A stretch of 64,000 nt of DNA from Armatimonadota bacterium (lineage in GTDB: Bacteria > Sysuimicrobiota > Sysuimicrobiia > Sysuimicrobiales > Sysuimicrobiaceae). Every line of letters starts with the position of its first letter. Positions within the stretch are counted from its first letter, which is position 1. The translations under genes were made by a program, and so were the position numbers. A model generated the notes under the pieces. That model was given only the letters and a program-made list of their open reading frames with translations, was not told the DNA's origin and ran no database searches. This document shows, one piece after another, positions 25,218 to 34,060 of the stretch. Location of the stretch: the NCBI GenBank assembly GCA_031460175.1, contig JAVKGW010000001.1, positions 271,021-335,020 on the forward strand. Reading direction: 5' to 3'.

Positions 25218-27294
25218 TCAAACCTGGAAGGCGGCCACGAGCTTCTGGAGGTCCGTGGCGAGCTGGGCGAGGGACTGCCCGTGCCGGGCGAGTTCGTGGC
25301 TGCTGGCGGAAATCTGCTCCGTGGCCGCGCTCACCTGCTGGGCGGAGGCGCTGTTCTCCTCGCTGATGCCCGCGAGGTCCCCCGCGGCCGCGTCCACCTG
25401 CCGGGCCGCCCCAGAGAGTTCTTCCAGGAAACCCCGCACGTGCTCCACCCGCCGGGCCATCCCCTCCACGGCGCGCAGGATCTCGCCGAAAGCCTCGTCC
25501 GCCCGGCCGATCACCTCCACGCCCCGGGCGACCTCTGCGCCCGTGTGGTCCATGGCCCGCACGGCCCGCTGGGTCTCCGACCGGATCTCCTCCAAAAATC
25601 CCCCCGATCTGCTCCGCCGCCTGCGCGCTCTCCTGCGCCAACTTCCGTACCTCCTCCGCCACCACCGCAAACCCCCGACCCTGCTCCCCAGCCCGCGCCG
25701 CTTCAATGGCCGCGTTCAGCGCCAGCAGGTTCGTCTGCGACGCAATCTCCGTGATCAACTTCACGATCCGCCCGATGTTCTGCCCCCGCTCCTGCAGCGA
25801 ACCGATCACCTGCCCCATCTCCTCCGCGGCCTCCCGGATCCCCGTCATGGTGGCCCGGGCCTCCTCCATCTGCTCCCGGCCGTGCGAAGCGGCCGAGAGC
25901 GCCTGGCCTGCGGCCTGGGCCGCGTCCGAGGCTTCCCGGGCTGCCTCGCCCAGGGCCTGGGTCATGTGCTGGATGGCCTGCACCACCTCGCCCACCTTGC
26001 GGGCCTGTACCTCGGCCCCCTGGCTTACCCCCTGTACCGCGGTGGCGATCTCCGAGACGCTGCGGTTCGTCTGCTCGCTGGTGGCCGCCATCTCCTCCGC
26101 GGAGGCGGTGAGGGTGCTCGAGACCCCGTGCACCCGGCCCACGGTCTCGTGCAGCCACGCGACGATGCGGTTGAAGGCCTGAGCCACCTGCGCGATCTCG
26201 TCCCGCCCCCGCACCGGTACCCGCACCTGCAGGTCCCCGCTCCCCACCCGCTCCAGGACCGAGACCAATCCGCCCAGGGGCCGGGTGATGCTGCGGCTGA
26301 TCCCGGTGGCGAGGAGAGCGGTGCCGAGCAGGAGTCCTGCCAGCAAGACGCCCATGCCCACCAGGCGGGACCGGGCCTGGGCCGCGCGGGTCTCCAACAC
26401 CTCCCGCAGCACCCGGGTGGACTCCCGCAGCAGCTCGAACTGGGCGTCGATGGCCTGGCTGGCCTGGGCGAAGAAGTCATCCGGGGTGAGGGTGAAAGAT
26501 CCCGCGCGGACCACCTGCTCCTCCACGGTACGCAGGTAACCCTCCAGCTGCTCCTGGGCCGGCCTCAGCTTCGGCTCCAGGGCGGACCGGATGCGGGGAG
26601 AAGCCTCCTGCGCAAGGCGGAGCTGCCGATCGGCGTGCGCCCTACTCAGCCGGATCGCCTCGATCCGGCTGAGTAGGGCGGCTTTCTCCTCCGGATCGGC
26701 CTTTCCCCGCGCGAGGATGCCCCCTCCCAGAGCCTGGAGCTGTCCCATGGCCTCGATCATCTCCGGGAGCGGCTCCAGCACCGCGTTTCCGAGGTACAGC
26801 CCGTCCCCGTAGGGATCCAGGGTGATGCCCGACGTCACGCCCACGTGGTAGACGAGGTCGAGGATCTTCCGGACGAGGGCGGAGTGACGCTCGAAACTTT
26901 CCTCCGCCCCCAGCCGCGGGAGCTCGGAGGCGATCCGGCTCCACTCCTCCCGGATGCGCTGGAGGGCCTCCGCGGTGCGCAGCTCCTGGCCGGACCGGCG
27001 GTCCAGGATGGACAACCTCTCCAGCTCCCGCTCCACCCCCTCCCGGGCCTGCGCGAGCTTCTGGGCCACGTCCCGGCCGCTCAGGTGCTGAACCGACAGC
27101 CCCCGGTGCAGGGCCACCTGCTGGAAGAGGTGGCTCAGGGCCTCCACCGCTTCCGCGCCGGCGGCCTCCCGCCGCGCGGTGCGAAGCACGGACGCGTCGT
27201 AGGCGAGGCGCAGGGCGCCGAGCAAGAGGCTCACCACGAGGCCCGCGGCCCCCAGGATCGCGAGCTTCACCGGCACGCGAAGGTTTGCCAACAC
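25218..27294 (-). CDS. Methyl-accepting chemotaxis protein with a frameshift
   Basis: The first frame encodes TM1 (about 10-28), a helical outer domain, TM2 (about 345-370), HAMP and signalling domain as far as EQIGGI. It then goes out of frame, and receptor sequence ([16 protein letters not shown] and on to the C-terminus at 25218) resumes in the next frame. The cause is an A5 run at 25594-25598 where the sister gene has A4 (23829-23832). Without the shift the frame runs to a nonsense tail ending at 25201. It could be a sequencing error, a true mutation or recoding. GTG 27294 has GGAGGG upstream. Confidence 0.88.
25549..25843. repeat. Near-identical repeat shared by the two chemoreceptor genes (copy 2)
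   Basis: Partner of 23784-24077. It carries the extra A (A5 at 25594-25598) that causes the reading-frame break. Confidence 0.9.
26638..26680. repeat. 20-bp perfect hairpin inside the chemoreceptor gene
   Basis: Positions 26638-26657 and 26661-26680 are exact reverse complements with a 3-nt centre. The sequence is in frame and encodes a small mirrored peptide around [12 protein letters not shown] in the outer-domain helix. Such symmetry inside coding DNA is very unlikely by chance; a fold-back template-switch mutation is one origin. Confidence 0.9.
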
Positions 27295-27336
27295 CTTCCT
27301 CCCTCCTCTGCGATCCGTGATCCCACGAGGAGGCGT

Positions 27337-27352
27337 TGCAAACTCCGTGCCG
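27337..27352 (-). promoter_or_regulatory. Sigma-54 promoter of the chemoreceptor pair
   Basis: The minus strand reads CGGCACG-GAGT-TTGCA, one base from the consensus. Start predicted near 27326, with a 31-nt leader holding GAGGAGGG before GTG 27294. Confidence 0.86.
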
Positions 27353-27390
27353 GGCGGGCCCTGGAGCCGTGGTTGGACGGGGGTTCGGGC

Positions 27391-27759
27391 TTAACCGCCG
27401 TACAGTTCCCGCACCGCCTGGTCGAAGAACCGCCGGCCCGCATCCAGGCGCTTCCGAAACTCCCGCTTCAGCACCCGCAGGTGGATGCGGCCTTCGCCGG
27501 TGATGGCGAGGGCCCACCGCCGACGGCCCTCGGGGTTCACCCAGCGTCCCTCCACATATCCCTCCGCGATGAGGCCCCGGACCACCTTGGAGACCGTGCC
27601 CTTGTTGGGGACCCAGAACCCTTCCCCGCCCAGATCCCGGATCCTCCGCAGGAGGTCTGCCTCGCTGAGCCCGGATTCGGCCTCGAGGAAGTGGAGGACG
27701 AGCAGGGCCACAAGCCTCTGGGCGCTCGTGATCCCCAAGTTTATGGCGGTGGGCGGCAT
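27391..27759 (-). CDS. PadR-like winged-helix regulator
   Basis: 122 aa. GFWVPNKGTVSKVVRGLIAE, GYVEGRW and RRRWALAITGEGR give the winged-helix pattern of PadR proteins, followed by a C-terminal helix that usually mediates dimerisation. It probably represses an unidentified target. ATG 27759 has no clear ribosome site. It is downstream of the MBL hydrolase gene on the same strand, 85 nt away. Confidence 0.75.
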   Translation of the reverse strand: MPPTAINLGITSAQRLVALLVLHFLEAESGLSEADLLRRIRDLGGEGFWVPNKGTVSKVVRGLIAEGYVEGRWVNPEGRRRWALAITGEGRIHLRVLKREFRKRLDAGRRFFDQAVRELYGG

Positions 27760-27844
27760 GGCCAGCTGACCAAACAGGGATTCGCGGTGTCTCGCGGGGT
27801 TCCTGCTTCCTGGCCTTCCCGCCGCCCCGGTCCGAGCGGCCCGC

Positions 27845-28708
27845 TCAGGGTGTACCGCTGGACTTCCGGTCCACAGGACCCCGCAGGGGCACCACGAGCA
27901 GGTCCTCCCCCACGACCACCTCGCCACCGTACACCGCCCGGACCTCCGCGGCGATCTCCCCGGGATCCACGCCCCGGGGGAGGTGGTGGAGCACCAAACG
28001 CCTCGCTCCCGCCGACCGGGCCAGCAGGCCCGCCTGGCGGGCGGTGAGGTGCTGGCCCTGGAGGTACTGCCAGACCCGCTCCCCCTCCGGCCCCCGGTAA
28101 ACGGTCCTCCGGGCCCCCTCCACCAGGGAGCACTCCAGCACGAAGACGTCCGCACCCCGGGCGAACTCCGCGAGGGGTTCGAAGTACGCGGTGTCCCCGG
28201 AAACCACCACGCAGCCCTCCGGGTGCTCGAACCGGTACGCGAGGTTGTAGGCGGAGTGCACGGTCTGGAAGGCGGAGATCCGGACCTCTCCGGGGTAGTC
28301 CACCGGGCCAGGACGGACCTCGTGCGCCGCGATGTCCCGCAGCCCGTTCGGGGGACGTCCCGTGGAGATCCGATACGCCAGGTCCTCCGCGAGGAGCTCC
28401 TCGAAGAGCAGGGCGTGCATCCGCGCGGTCCCCGGAGGGCCGTACACCCGCAAAGCCCGGCGGCCGTCGCTCCAGCCCGCGATCACGAAGTAGGGGTACC
28501 CGAGGATGTGGTCCGCGTGGAGGTGGGTGAAGAACACCGTCTGGACCCGCTGGGGCGGAATTCCCGCCCGCACGAGCTGCAGGGTCGTGCCCTCCGCGCA
28601 ATCCACGAGGAGGAGTTCCTCGCCGAACCGGAGGAGGGTCGCGGGGCCGGATCGCTCCAGATCCGGACGGATCACCCCTGTCCCCAGAAGCACGACCTCC
28701 GCGGACAT
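27845..28708 (-). CDS. Metallo-beta-lactamase-fold hydrolase, RNase Z-like
   Basis: 287 aa from ATG 28708 (GGGGGA upstream). The metal-binding motif FFTHLHADHILGYP, a second His in QTVHSAYNL, Asp in VVSGDTAY and the late His in RLVLHHLPRG follow the RNase Z/ElaC plan. RNase Z trims tRNA 3' ends, but the exosite typical of tRNA processing is not clear, so another phosphodiesterase role is possible. An in-frame GTG at 28729 overlaps (GTGA) the stop of a 17-codon sulfatase-like remnant and could be an alternative, coupled start. Confidence 0.8.
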   Translation of the reverse strand: MSAEVVLLGTGVIRPDLERSGPATLLRFGEELLLVDCAEGTTLQLVRAGIPPQRVQTVFFTHLHADHILGYPYFVIAGWSDGRRALRVYGPPGTARMHALLFEELLAEDLAYRISTGRPPNGLRDIAAHEVRPGPVDYPGEVRISAFQTVHSAYNLAYRFEHPEGCVVVSGDTAYFEPLAEFARGADVFVLECSLVEGARRTVYRGPEGERVWQYLQGQHLTARQAGLLARSAGARRLVLHHLPRGVDPGEIAAEVRAVYGGEVVVGEDLLVVPLRGPVDRKSSGTP

Positions 28709-28725
28709 GGATCCGCTTCCCCCGC

Positions 28726-28779
28726 TCACAGCCGGAGCGTGTCCGAGACCACCAAGATCACGTTGCGCTCCGAAGGCAT
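28726..28779 (-). pseudogene. Remnant of a sulfatase gene start
   Basis: GGAGG stands 7 nt before an ATG at 28779 that opens a 17-codon frame containing RNVILVVSDTLR. This is the N-terminus of type I sulfatases/alkaline-phosphatase superfamily proteins. The frame stops at 28726 and the hydrolase follows. It looks like a deletion scar in which the rest of the sulfatase was lost; its ribosome site may now serve the next gene. Confidence 0.6.
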
Positions 28780-28809
28780 GGAAAGCACCTCCGATACGAG
28801 GGATTCGCG

Positions 28810-29181
28810 TTATCGCCCCAACCCCCCTCCCCCAGTCCCCAGGAGCAGGATCCCCAGGACCACCGCGGTGATGCCGACGAAGACCCAGTCGCGCTCCGCG
28901 GCGAACAGCATTAGGGTCACGGCCACCCGGAGGATGGGGGTCAGGATGAGCAGGAGAAGACCCAGGTGAAGGACGGCTACGGGATCCCCTCGGGCGAGAC
29001 CGCGGAGGATGTGAAGGGGGGTGGGAGGGGTACCGTGCCGGAGGAGCTCAGGTGGGAGGGAACTTCCCTGCGGGCCGTGCAGGAAGAAGCCCGCAAGGCC
29101 CAGGGCCAGGACGGCCCCGGCCACCGCGACCCCCACCCGGAGGAGAAGACCGATGCGCTCCTCCACGGACCGGCCCCGCAC
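28810..29181 (-). CDS. DUF1634 membrane protein
   Basis: 123 aa with three hydrophobic helices (about 10-32, 67-90, 97-115) and the segment LHILRGLARGDPVAVLHLGL typical of DUF1634. Members are found next to TauE/SafE permeases, as here, and are thought to be their partner subunit. GTG 29181 starts directly after the permease stop with GGGGAGG upstream. Confidence 0.85.
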   Translation of the reverse strand: MRGRSVEERIGLLLRVGVAVAGAVLALGLAGFFLHGPQGSSLPPELLRHGTPPTPLHILRGLARGDPVAVLHLGLLLLILTPILRVAVTLMLFAAERDWVFVGITAVVLGILLLGTGGGGLGR

Positions 29182-30027
29182 CTACATCCTCCCCAGCCCG
29201 CGCAGGATCATCTCCACCGCCACGAGCCCCAGGACCGGTACGAAAACTCCCCGCACCGCCCGGTTGCTGAGCTGTGCGAGCAACTTCGCGCCCACGGTGG
29301 CCCCCCCGAGCACCCCCAGGGCCACGGGCGCCGCGACGAGAGGGGGGATCTCCCCGCGCCAGAAGTAGATCCCCGCGCTCGCGGCCGCGGTGACCCCGAT
29401 CATGAAGTTGCTGGTGGCGGTGCTCACCTTCATGGGAAGGCGCATGGCGGTGTCCATGGCGAGGACCTTGAGCGCTCCGGAACCGATTCCCAGCAGTCCC
29501 GAGGCCACCCCCGCGCCGTACATCATCGCCATCCCGAGCGGGACGCGGGTGACCTGGTAGGGGATCGGGCGACCCGTGGCGGAATCCGGGTAGGAGGAGG
29601 CGAGGCGGAGCCGCTCGGCCAGGGCGTCCGGAACAACGCCCTGGGGGACTTCCTCGCCGAGCCTCGCGGCCGTGGGCACCACGGAGAGGAGGAGGAGAAG
29701 CCCGAAGAGCACGAACAGCACCCCTTCCCGCACGTGCGGCGCCACCAGGGCGCCGCTGATGGCCCCCAGGGTGGTGGCGAGTTCCAGGAGCACGCCCACC
29801 CGGAGGTTGGTGAGCCGGTCCCGGAGGTAGGCGGCTGCAGCCCCGCTGCTCGTGGCGATGACGGAGACGATGCTCGTCCCCACCGCGAGCCGGAAATCCA
29901 TCCCGAACCCCACGGTGAGCAGGGGGATGAGGAGCACCCCGCCCCCCAGGCCCACGAGGGAGCCGAGCAGCCCGGCCAACGCGGAGGCCAAAAAGATCGC
30001 TCCCAAAAAGGAGGCCACGCCGAACAC
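29182..30027 (-). CDS. TauE/SafE-family anion permease
   Basis: 281 aa with about eight hydrophobic segments in two repeats, each with the family pattern: GLLGSLVGLGGGVLLIPLL near the start and GVASGLLGIGSGALKVLAM in the second half. TauE/SafE proteins move sulfite, sulfoacetate or other small organic anions. Pairing with DUF1634 is common. GTG 30027 follows AGGAG at 7 nt. The gene lies 75 nt after the corrinoid activase gene, so a link to C1 or sulfur compounds is possible but not shown. Confidence 0.88.
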   Translation of the reverse strand: MFGVASFLGAIFLASALAGLLGSLVGLGGGVLLIPLLTVGFGMDFRLAVGTSIVSVIATSSGAAAAYLRDRLTNLRVGVLLELATTLGAISGALVAPHVREGVLFVLFGLLLLLSVVPTAARLGEEVPQGVVPDALAERLRLASSYPDSATGRPIPYQVTRVPLGMAMMYGAGVASGLLGIGSGALKVLAMDTAMRLPMKVSTATSNFMIGVTAAASAGIYFWRGEIPPLVAAPVALGVLGGATVGAKLLAQLSNRAVRGVFVPVLGLVAVEMILRGLGRM

Positions 30028-30102
30028 CGGAACGCTCCTCTGCCGGCTTTCAGTATGTACCCTGCAGCCGCTGAGCTGCCCAACGATTCCCGGAGGGGAG
30101 CG

Positions 30103-31956
30103 CTACTCCGGGAACCGAACGGACCGGAGGAAAACCTCCTGAAAATCCGGCTGGGCCGCCAGGGGCACGTACTCGATGCGCCGCGCCAGCTCCTCCGCAC
30201 GTCGCCCCTCCCGCTCCGAGAGCAGGACGAGTTGGGCCCCCATCCCCGCGGCGTTCCCCACGTAGACGATGCGTTCTTGCGGGAGTGGCGGGACGAGACC
30301 GATGCGGATGGCGCTCGGGAGGTGCAGGTAGTTCCCGAAGGCCCCCGCGAGCAGCACCCCTGCGAGGTCCCGGTCCTCCAGGTCCAGGTATCGCTCCACC
30401 ACCGTGATCCCGCTGCGGATGGCGCCCTTGGCGAGCTGCACCTGGCGGATGTCCGTCTGGGTCACCACGATGTCCTCCCCCACGCCGCTTTCCTCCCTGG
30501 GCACCAGCACGAAGGCGGGCTGTCCGTCCGGGAGGACCGTGATCCGCCGTCGCACCGATCCCGGTACGCGTGTCGGAGGATCCACGAGGAGTCGGCCCGA
30601 AGGCTCGAGGATCCCCGCCTCCAAGAGCCCCGCCACCGCGTCCACGAGCCCGGACCCGCAGATGCCCGTGGGTGCTCCTCCTCCGATGACGTGGTACCGG
30701 ACATCCGCCTCGATCCAGACCCGATCCACCGCGCCCTGGGCGGCCCGCATCCCCCACCGGATCTGGGCACCCTCCAGGGCCGGACCGGCCGGGGCGGAGC
30801 ACGCGGCGATGCGCGCGCGGGACCCGATGACCACCTCCGCGTTGGTGCCGATGTCTACCGCAAGCCGCACCTGCGGGCTCTCGAAGACCCGGGTCGCGAG
30901 GACCATCCCCACCGCGTCCGCGCCCACGAACCCAGCCACCAGGGGCAGCAGGAGCACGGGGGTTTGAGGAGGAAGCCGGAGGCCAACTTCCTGGGCCCGC
31001 ACCCGCACGGGCGTCCGCACGACGGGGAGGTACGGTGCCTGCCCCACGGAGCTGGGATCCAAACCGAGGAAGAGGTGGTGCATGACGGTGTTCCCGACCA
31101 CCACGACCTTGTAGATCCGGTCCCGACTCGTGCCCGCCTTCTCGCACGCCTCCTCGAGGAGCCCGTTCACGCACTGGATCGCCCGGGCCTGGAGCCTGCG
31201 GACGTTGCCCGGATCCTGCTGGGCGAAGGAGATGCGGGACATGAGATCCCCGCCGTAGCTGGACTGGGGATTCAACGCGGCCACGGTGGCCCGCACCTCC
31301 CCCTCCCGCAAATCCAGAAGGTAACCCACGACCGTGGTGGTGCCCACATCCACCGCGAACCCGAACAGCTCCTGGGTGGTATCCCCGGCCTCCACCTGGA
31401 GGAGGCGGCCCTCGTAGAGGACCGCGGTCACCACCTCCGGCGGTGCGCGCAGGAGGAGCGATCCGCTGCGGATGGCCTCCACCTCCACCCCCTTCACGGG
31501 CTCGGGGAGCGCCCGCAGGAGTTCCTCCATCCGGGCTCCCGCGGTCTCCGCCCGGGCGCCTGAGAACCCGCGCACGAGGACCTTCCGCACCCCCGGATCC
31601 ACCACCTCCGGCGCCGTCCTCCGGGCCTCCGTGAGGATCTGGAAGGCCCTCTCCTCCCGGGGAGGCGCCACCGCCACCACCACGTCCTCCCACACCGCGG
31701 CCTGGCAAGCCAGGCGAAACCGCTCGTGGATCTCGTCCTCGCCCAGCTGGAGGCGATCCGCGAGGGTGGGAGGGGGAGCGGGGCCTCCGCGGATCTGGAC
31801 CCGGCAACTGCGGCACCGGCCGCGTCCACCGCACGTGGCCTCGATGGACACCCCGGCCGCGTGCGCGGCCTCCAGGAGGGTGGTCCCCGGGGGAACCGCC
31901 ACGCGACGGGGCAGTTTCCCCTCGAAGGTCACGTGCACGGTCCTGGACTCAGCCAT
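30103..31956 (-). CDS. Corrinoid-protein reductive activase (2Fe-2S ferredoxin plus ASKHA domain)
   Basis: 617 aa. The N-terminal plant-type ferredoxin has Cys42, 48, 51 and 84 (TCGGRGRCRSCRVQI, RLACQA). The rest is the ASKHA ATPase of RACo/RamA-type activators, with FAVDVGTTTVVGYLLDL and LAVDIGTNAEVVIGS as phosphate-binding motifs and GSGLVDAVAGLLEAG. These proteins use ATP to re-reduce inactive cob(II)amide on corrinoid proteins, which fits the corrinoid genes at 32-36 kb. A -10-like TATGAT lies at 31988-31983 without a convincing -35. Confidence 0.9.
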   Translation of the reverse strand: MAESRTVHVTFEGKLPRRVAVPPGTTLLEAAHAAGVSIEATCGGRGRCRSCRVQIRGGPAPPPTLADRLQLGEDEIHERFRLACQAAVWEDVVVAVAPPREERAFQILTEARRTAPEVVDPGVRKVLVRGFSGARAETAGARMEELLRALPEPVKGVEVEAIRSGSLLLRAPPEVVTAVLYEGRLLQVEAGDTTQELFGFAVDVGTTTVVGYLLDLREGEVRATVAALNPQSSYGGDLMSRISFAQQDPGNVRRLQARAIQCVNGLLEEACEKAGTSRDRIYKVVVVGNTVMHHLFLGLDPSSVGQAPYLPVVRTPVRVRAQEVGLRLPPQTPVLLLPLVAGFVGADAVGMVLATRVFESPQVRLAVDIGTNAEVVIGSRARIAACSAPAGPALEGAQIRWGMRAAQGAVDRVWIEADVRYHVIGGGAPTGICGSGLVDAVAGLLEAGILEPSGRLLVDPPTRVPGSVRRRITVLPDGQPAFVLVPREESGVGEDIVVTQTDIRQVQLAKGAIRSGITVVERYLDLEDRDLAGVLLAGAFGNYLHLPSAIRIGLVPPLPQERIVYVGNAAGMGAQLVLLSEREGRRAEELARRIEYVPLAAQPDFQEVFLRSVRFPE

Positions 31957-32063
31957 CCTGCGTCCCCACGGATTCTCCCGACATCATACGACAGGGCTCC
32001 GCGGATGGAGCACAACGCGTAGGGGACGGGCTGCCCTCTCGCGAATCCCCAATGGGAGCCTTC

Positions 32064-32717
32064 ATGCCCTCCGCCTGCGCCGATGGCCCCGACGCGCCCC
32101 GGGAACTCCCGCTGGAGGTGCGGGTGGATCCCCTCCTCCTCCTCAAGCTCCTGCACGCGGGCAAAGCCCGGCGGGTGCGATCCCGGATCCGAGACCTCGC
32201 GGTGGAGATGGCGGGACTCGCCACCTCCCGCATCCGTCCTCAAGCCTGGGTGCGGCTCGGCCCCGTGGAGGTCCTCGATCCCAAGGCAGGGGAGGTGCGC
32301 TGGGGGCTGGACCTCCTCTTCCGCAGCCGGGCCCTCGCCCGGATCCTGCAAGGAGCCCGGGAGGGAGCCCTCTTCGTGCTCACCCTCGGGGAGGAAGTGG
32401 AGGCGCTGGTGGGCCGGTGCTTCCGGGAAGGGCGCCCGGTGGAGGCCATGCTTCTAGACACCGCGGCCTGGGCCGCCCTGGAGACCGGGCTCCTCCAGGT
32501 GCGGGGGCTGCTCCGGCGGGAGGCCGCCGCCCGGGGATGTCGCCTCTCCCCGAGGATGGCACCGGGCTTCCTGGACTGGGACGTGGGCGAGAACGTATTG
32601 CTCCTCCGGGCGTTTGCGCCCTGCACCCTCCCCGTGCGGGCCACGCCCGGGGGCGCGCTCCTTCCCCGCAAGTCCGTCACGGGTATCTTCGGATTCCTGC
32701 CCCTCAAGTCCCGTTAG
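32064..32717 (+). CDS. MetH activation-domain-like protein
   Basis: 217 aa from ATG 32064, chosen because GGGAG stands 5 nt before it; ATG 32052 has none. The C-terminal part, RMAPGFLDWDVGEN and ALLPRKSVTGIFGF, matches the AdoMet-binding activation domain of cobalamin-dependent methionine synthase. Stand-alone versions occur with corrinoid methyltransferases and may assist their reactivation. It is divergent from the activase gene and meets the UroD-type gene tail to tail with a 4-nt overlap. Confidence 0.82.
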   Translation: MPSACADGPDAPRELPLEVRVDPLLLLKLLHAGKARRVRSRIRDLAVEMAGLATSRIRPQAWVRLGPVEVLDPKAGEVRWGLDLLFRSRALARILQGAREGALFVLTLGEEVEALVGRCFREGRPVEAMLLDTAAWAALETGLLQVRGLLRREAAARGCRLSPRMAPGFLDWDVGENVLLLRAFAPCTLPVRATPGGALLPRKSVTGIFGFLPLKSR

Positions 32718-34060
32718 GCATAGCGCCCGTACTCCAGACCCGCCTCCACCATGGCCCGGACATTCTCCGCCTTGGCGTCCTCGAGGACCGCGCCGTTGAG
32801 GAGCACAAAGCCTCCATCTTGGGCCACGGCCTCGAGGAGCTCCCGTACGTACCCCCGGACCTCCTCCCGGGTGCCCAGGTGCAGCAAGGATGCGGGGACG
32901 TTCCCGCCGAAGGCGGCTTTTCCGCCCAGCACCTCCTTCACCCGCCGCATGTCCGTCTGATCGAAGTGCCAGAAGGTGCGGCCTCGGGGGAGGTCGGGAT
33001 CCGCCAACAGGTCGATCCGCTCGTTGTAGCTCCCTTCCACGAACAGCCAGGGCACCAGGCCCTCCTCGATGAGGCCCAACAGCACCGCCTTCAGGGACGG
33101 CCAGTAGAACCGCAGGAAGGTCTCCCGGGACATGAATCCGTCCGCGCCCTTGTGCAGGGGGATGAAGACGAAGGGGCCAGCTCCGAACCCCGCGCTCTCT
33201 ACTCCCATCCGCACCATGAGGGGCACCATCCGTTCCAGGGCCCGCAGGAGCCGGTCCGGCCGGCGGTAGATGTCCAGCATGATCCCCCGCGTGCCCCGCA
33301 GGGTGTCCGCCAGGGCGTCGAAGGGGGCTTTGCTGAACCCACCCCAGACGCTGGGAAGCCCCAGCCTCCCGGAAGTTTCCTGGTCGATGGCCGCGGCCTT
33401 CTGGACCCACTCCAGGGTGGCTTGGGCTGCCTCCAGCAGGGCGTGCAGGGTCCGCTGGACCTCCGGGAGCCCCAAGCGCACCAGGTACGGCCCCACAAAG
33501 GGCCACTCCAACCACGGGGTCACGGGCAACAACCGGCCGAACCCCTCCAGGGCGCCCACCACCCGGGGCATCCAGGCCCGCATGAGATAGTCCGTGGGGT
33601 CCTCGATGAACCAGTCGTACTCGTCCTCCCGCATGTACTCCCGCTCCACGTACTGGTACGAGACGTCCTCCGGAACCCCGTGCCCGGGCCAGCGATAGAA
33701 CCGCAGGTCCAGGATCTCCGCCACCCGGCCGGAGGTGATGAGCAGACACGAGGTGAGACTGTCCGCGGGGAAATCCTCGTTAAACTTGCGCCAGGCCATC
33801 CCGAGCTTGTCGTAGTCGTACATGGCTTCGTAGGCGGTGATCCCCGCGTACTTCGCCGGGTAGAACCCCACCACCAAGCTGATCGGCACCCGGTCCGGCC
33901 GGCGCAGCTCCACCACGTCCCAGAACCGCTGGACCCGCTCTTGATAGGCCCTTCTGGCTTCCTCCGAGACGAAGGGGATCCCCGTCCCCTCCTTCCACGC
34001 GGAGAAGCGCAAAGTGAACTTCTCCTCGCTGGAACGGGCTTTCCATCCTTCCGGCAGCAT
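32714..34060 (-). CDS. UroD-family corrinoid methyltransferase
   Basis: 448 aa. Motifs RVQRFWDVVELRRPDRVPI, FWHFDQTDMRRVKEVLG and GNVPASLLHLGT belong to the uroporphyrinogen-decarboxylase superfamily branch that works with corrinoid proteins (relatives of MtaA, MtbA, CmuA). It probably moves a methyl group between an O-, N- or S-methyl substrate and the corrinoid protein. No classical HxCx(n)C zinc motif was spotted, so the metal site may differ. ATG 34060 shares one base with the corrinoid protein stop and follows GGGGAG. Confidence 0.85.
   Translation of the reverse strand: MLPEGWKARSSEEKFTLRFSAWKEGTGIPFVSEEARRAYQERVQRFWDVVELRRPDRVPISLVVGFYPAKYAGITAYEAMYDYDKLGMAWRKFNEDFPADSLTSCLLITSGRVAEILDLRFYRWPGHGVPEDVSYQYVEREYMREDEYDWFIEDPTDYLMRAWMPRVVGALEGFGRLLPVTPWLEWPFVGPYLVRLGLPEVQRTLHALLEAAQATLEWVQKAAAIDQETSGRLGLPSVWGGFSKAPFDALADTLRGTRGIMLDIYRRPDRLLRALERMVPLMVRMGVESAGFGAGPFVFIPLHKGADGFMSRETFLRFYWPSLKAVLLGLIEEGLVPWLFVEGSYNERIDLLADPDLPRGRTFWHFDQTDMRRVKEVLGGKAAFGGNVPASLLHLGTREEVRGYVRELLEAVAQDGGFVLLNGAVLEDAKAENVRAMVEAGLEYGRYA

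Noticed and set aside
32690-32740. Terminator between the convergent genes meeting at 32714-32717
   Set aside because: The coding regions overlap by 4 nt and no hairpin with a T-run is visible.
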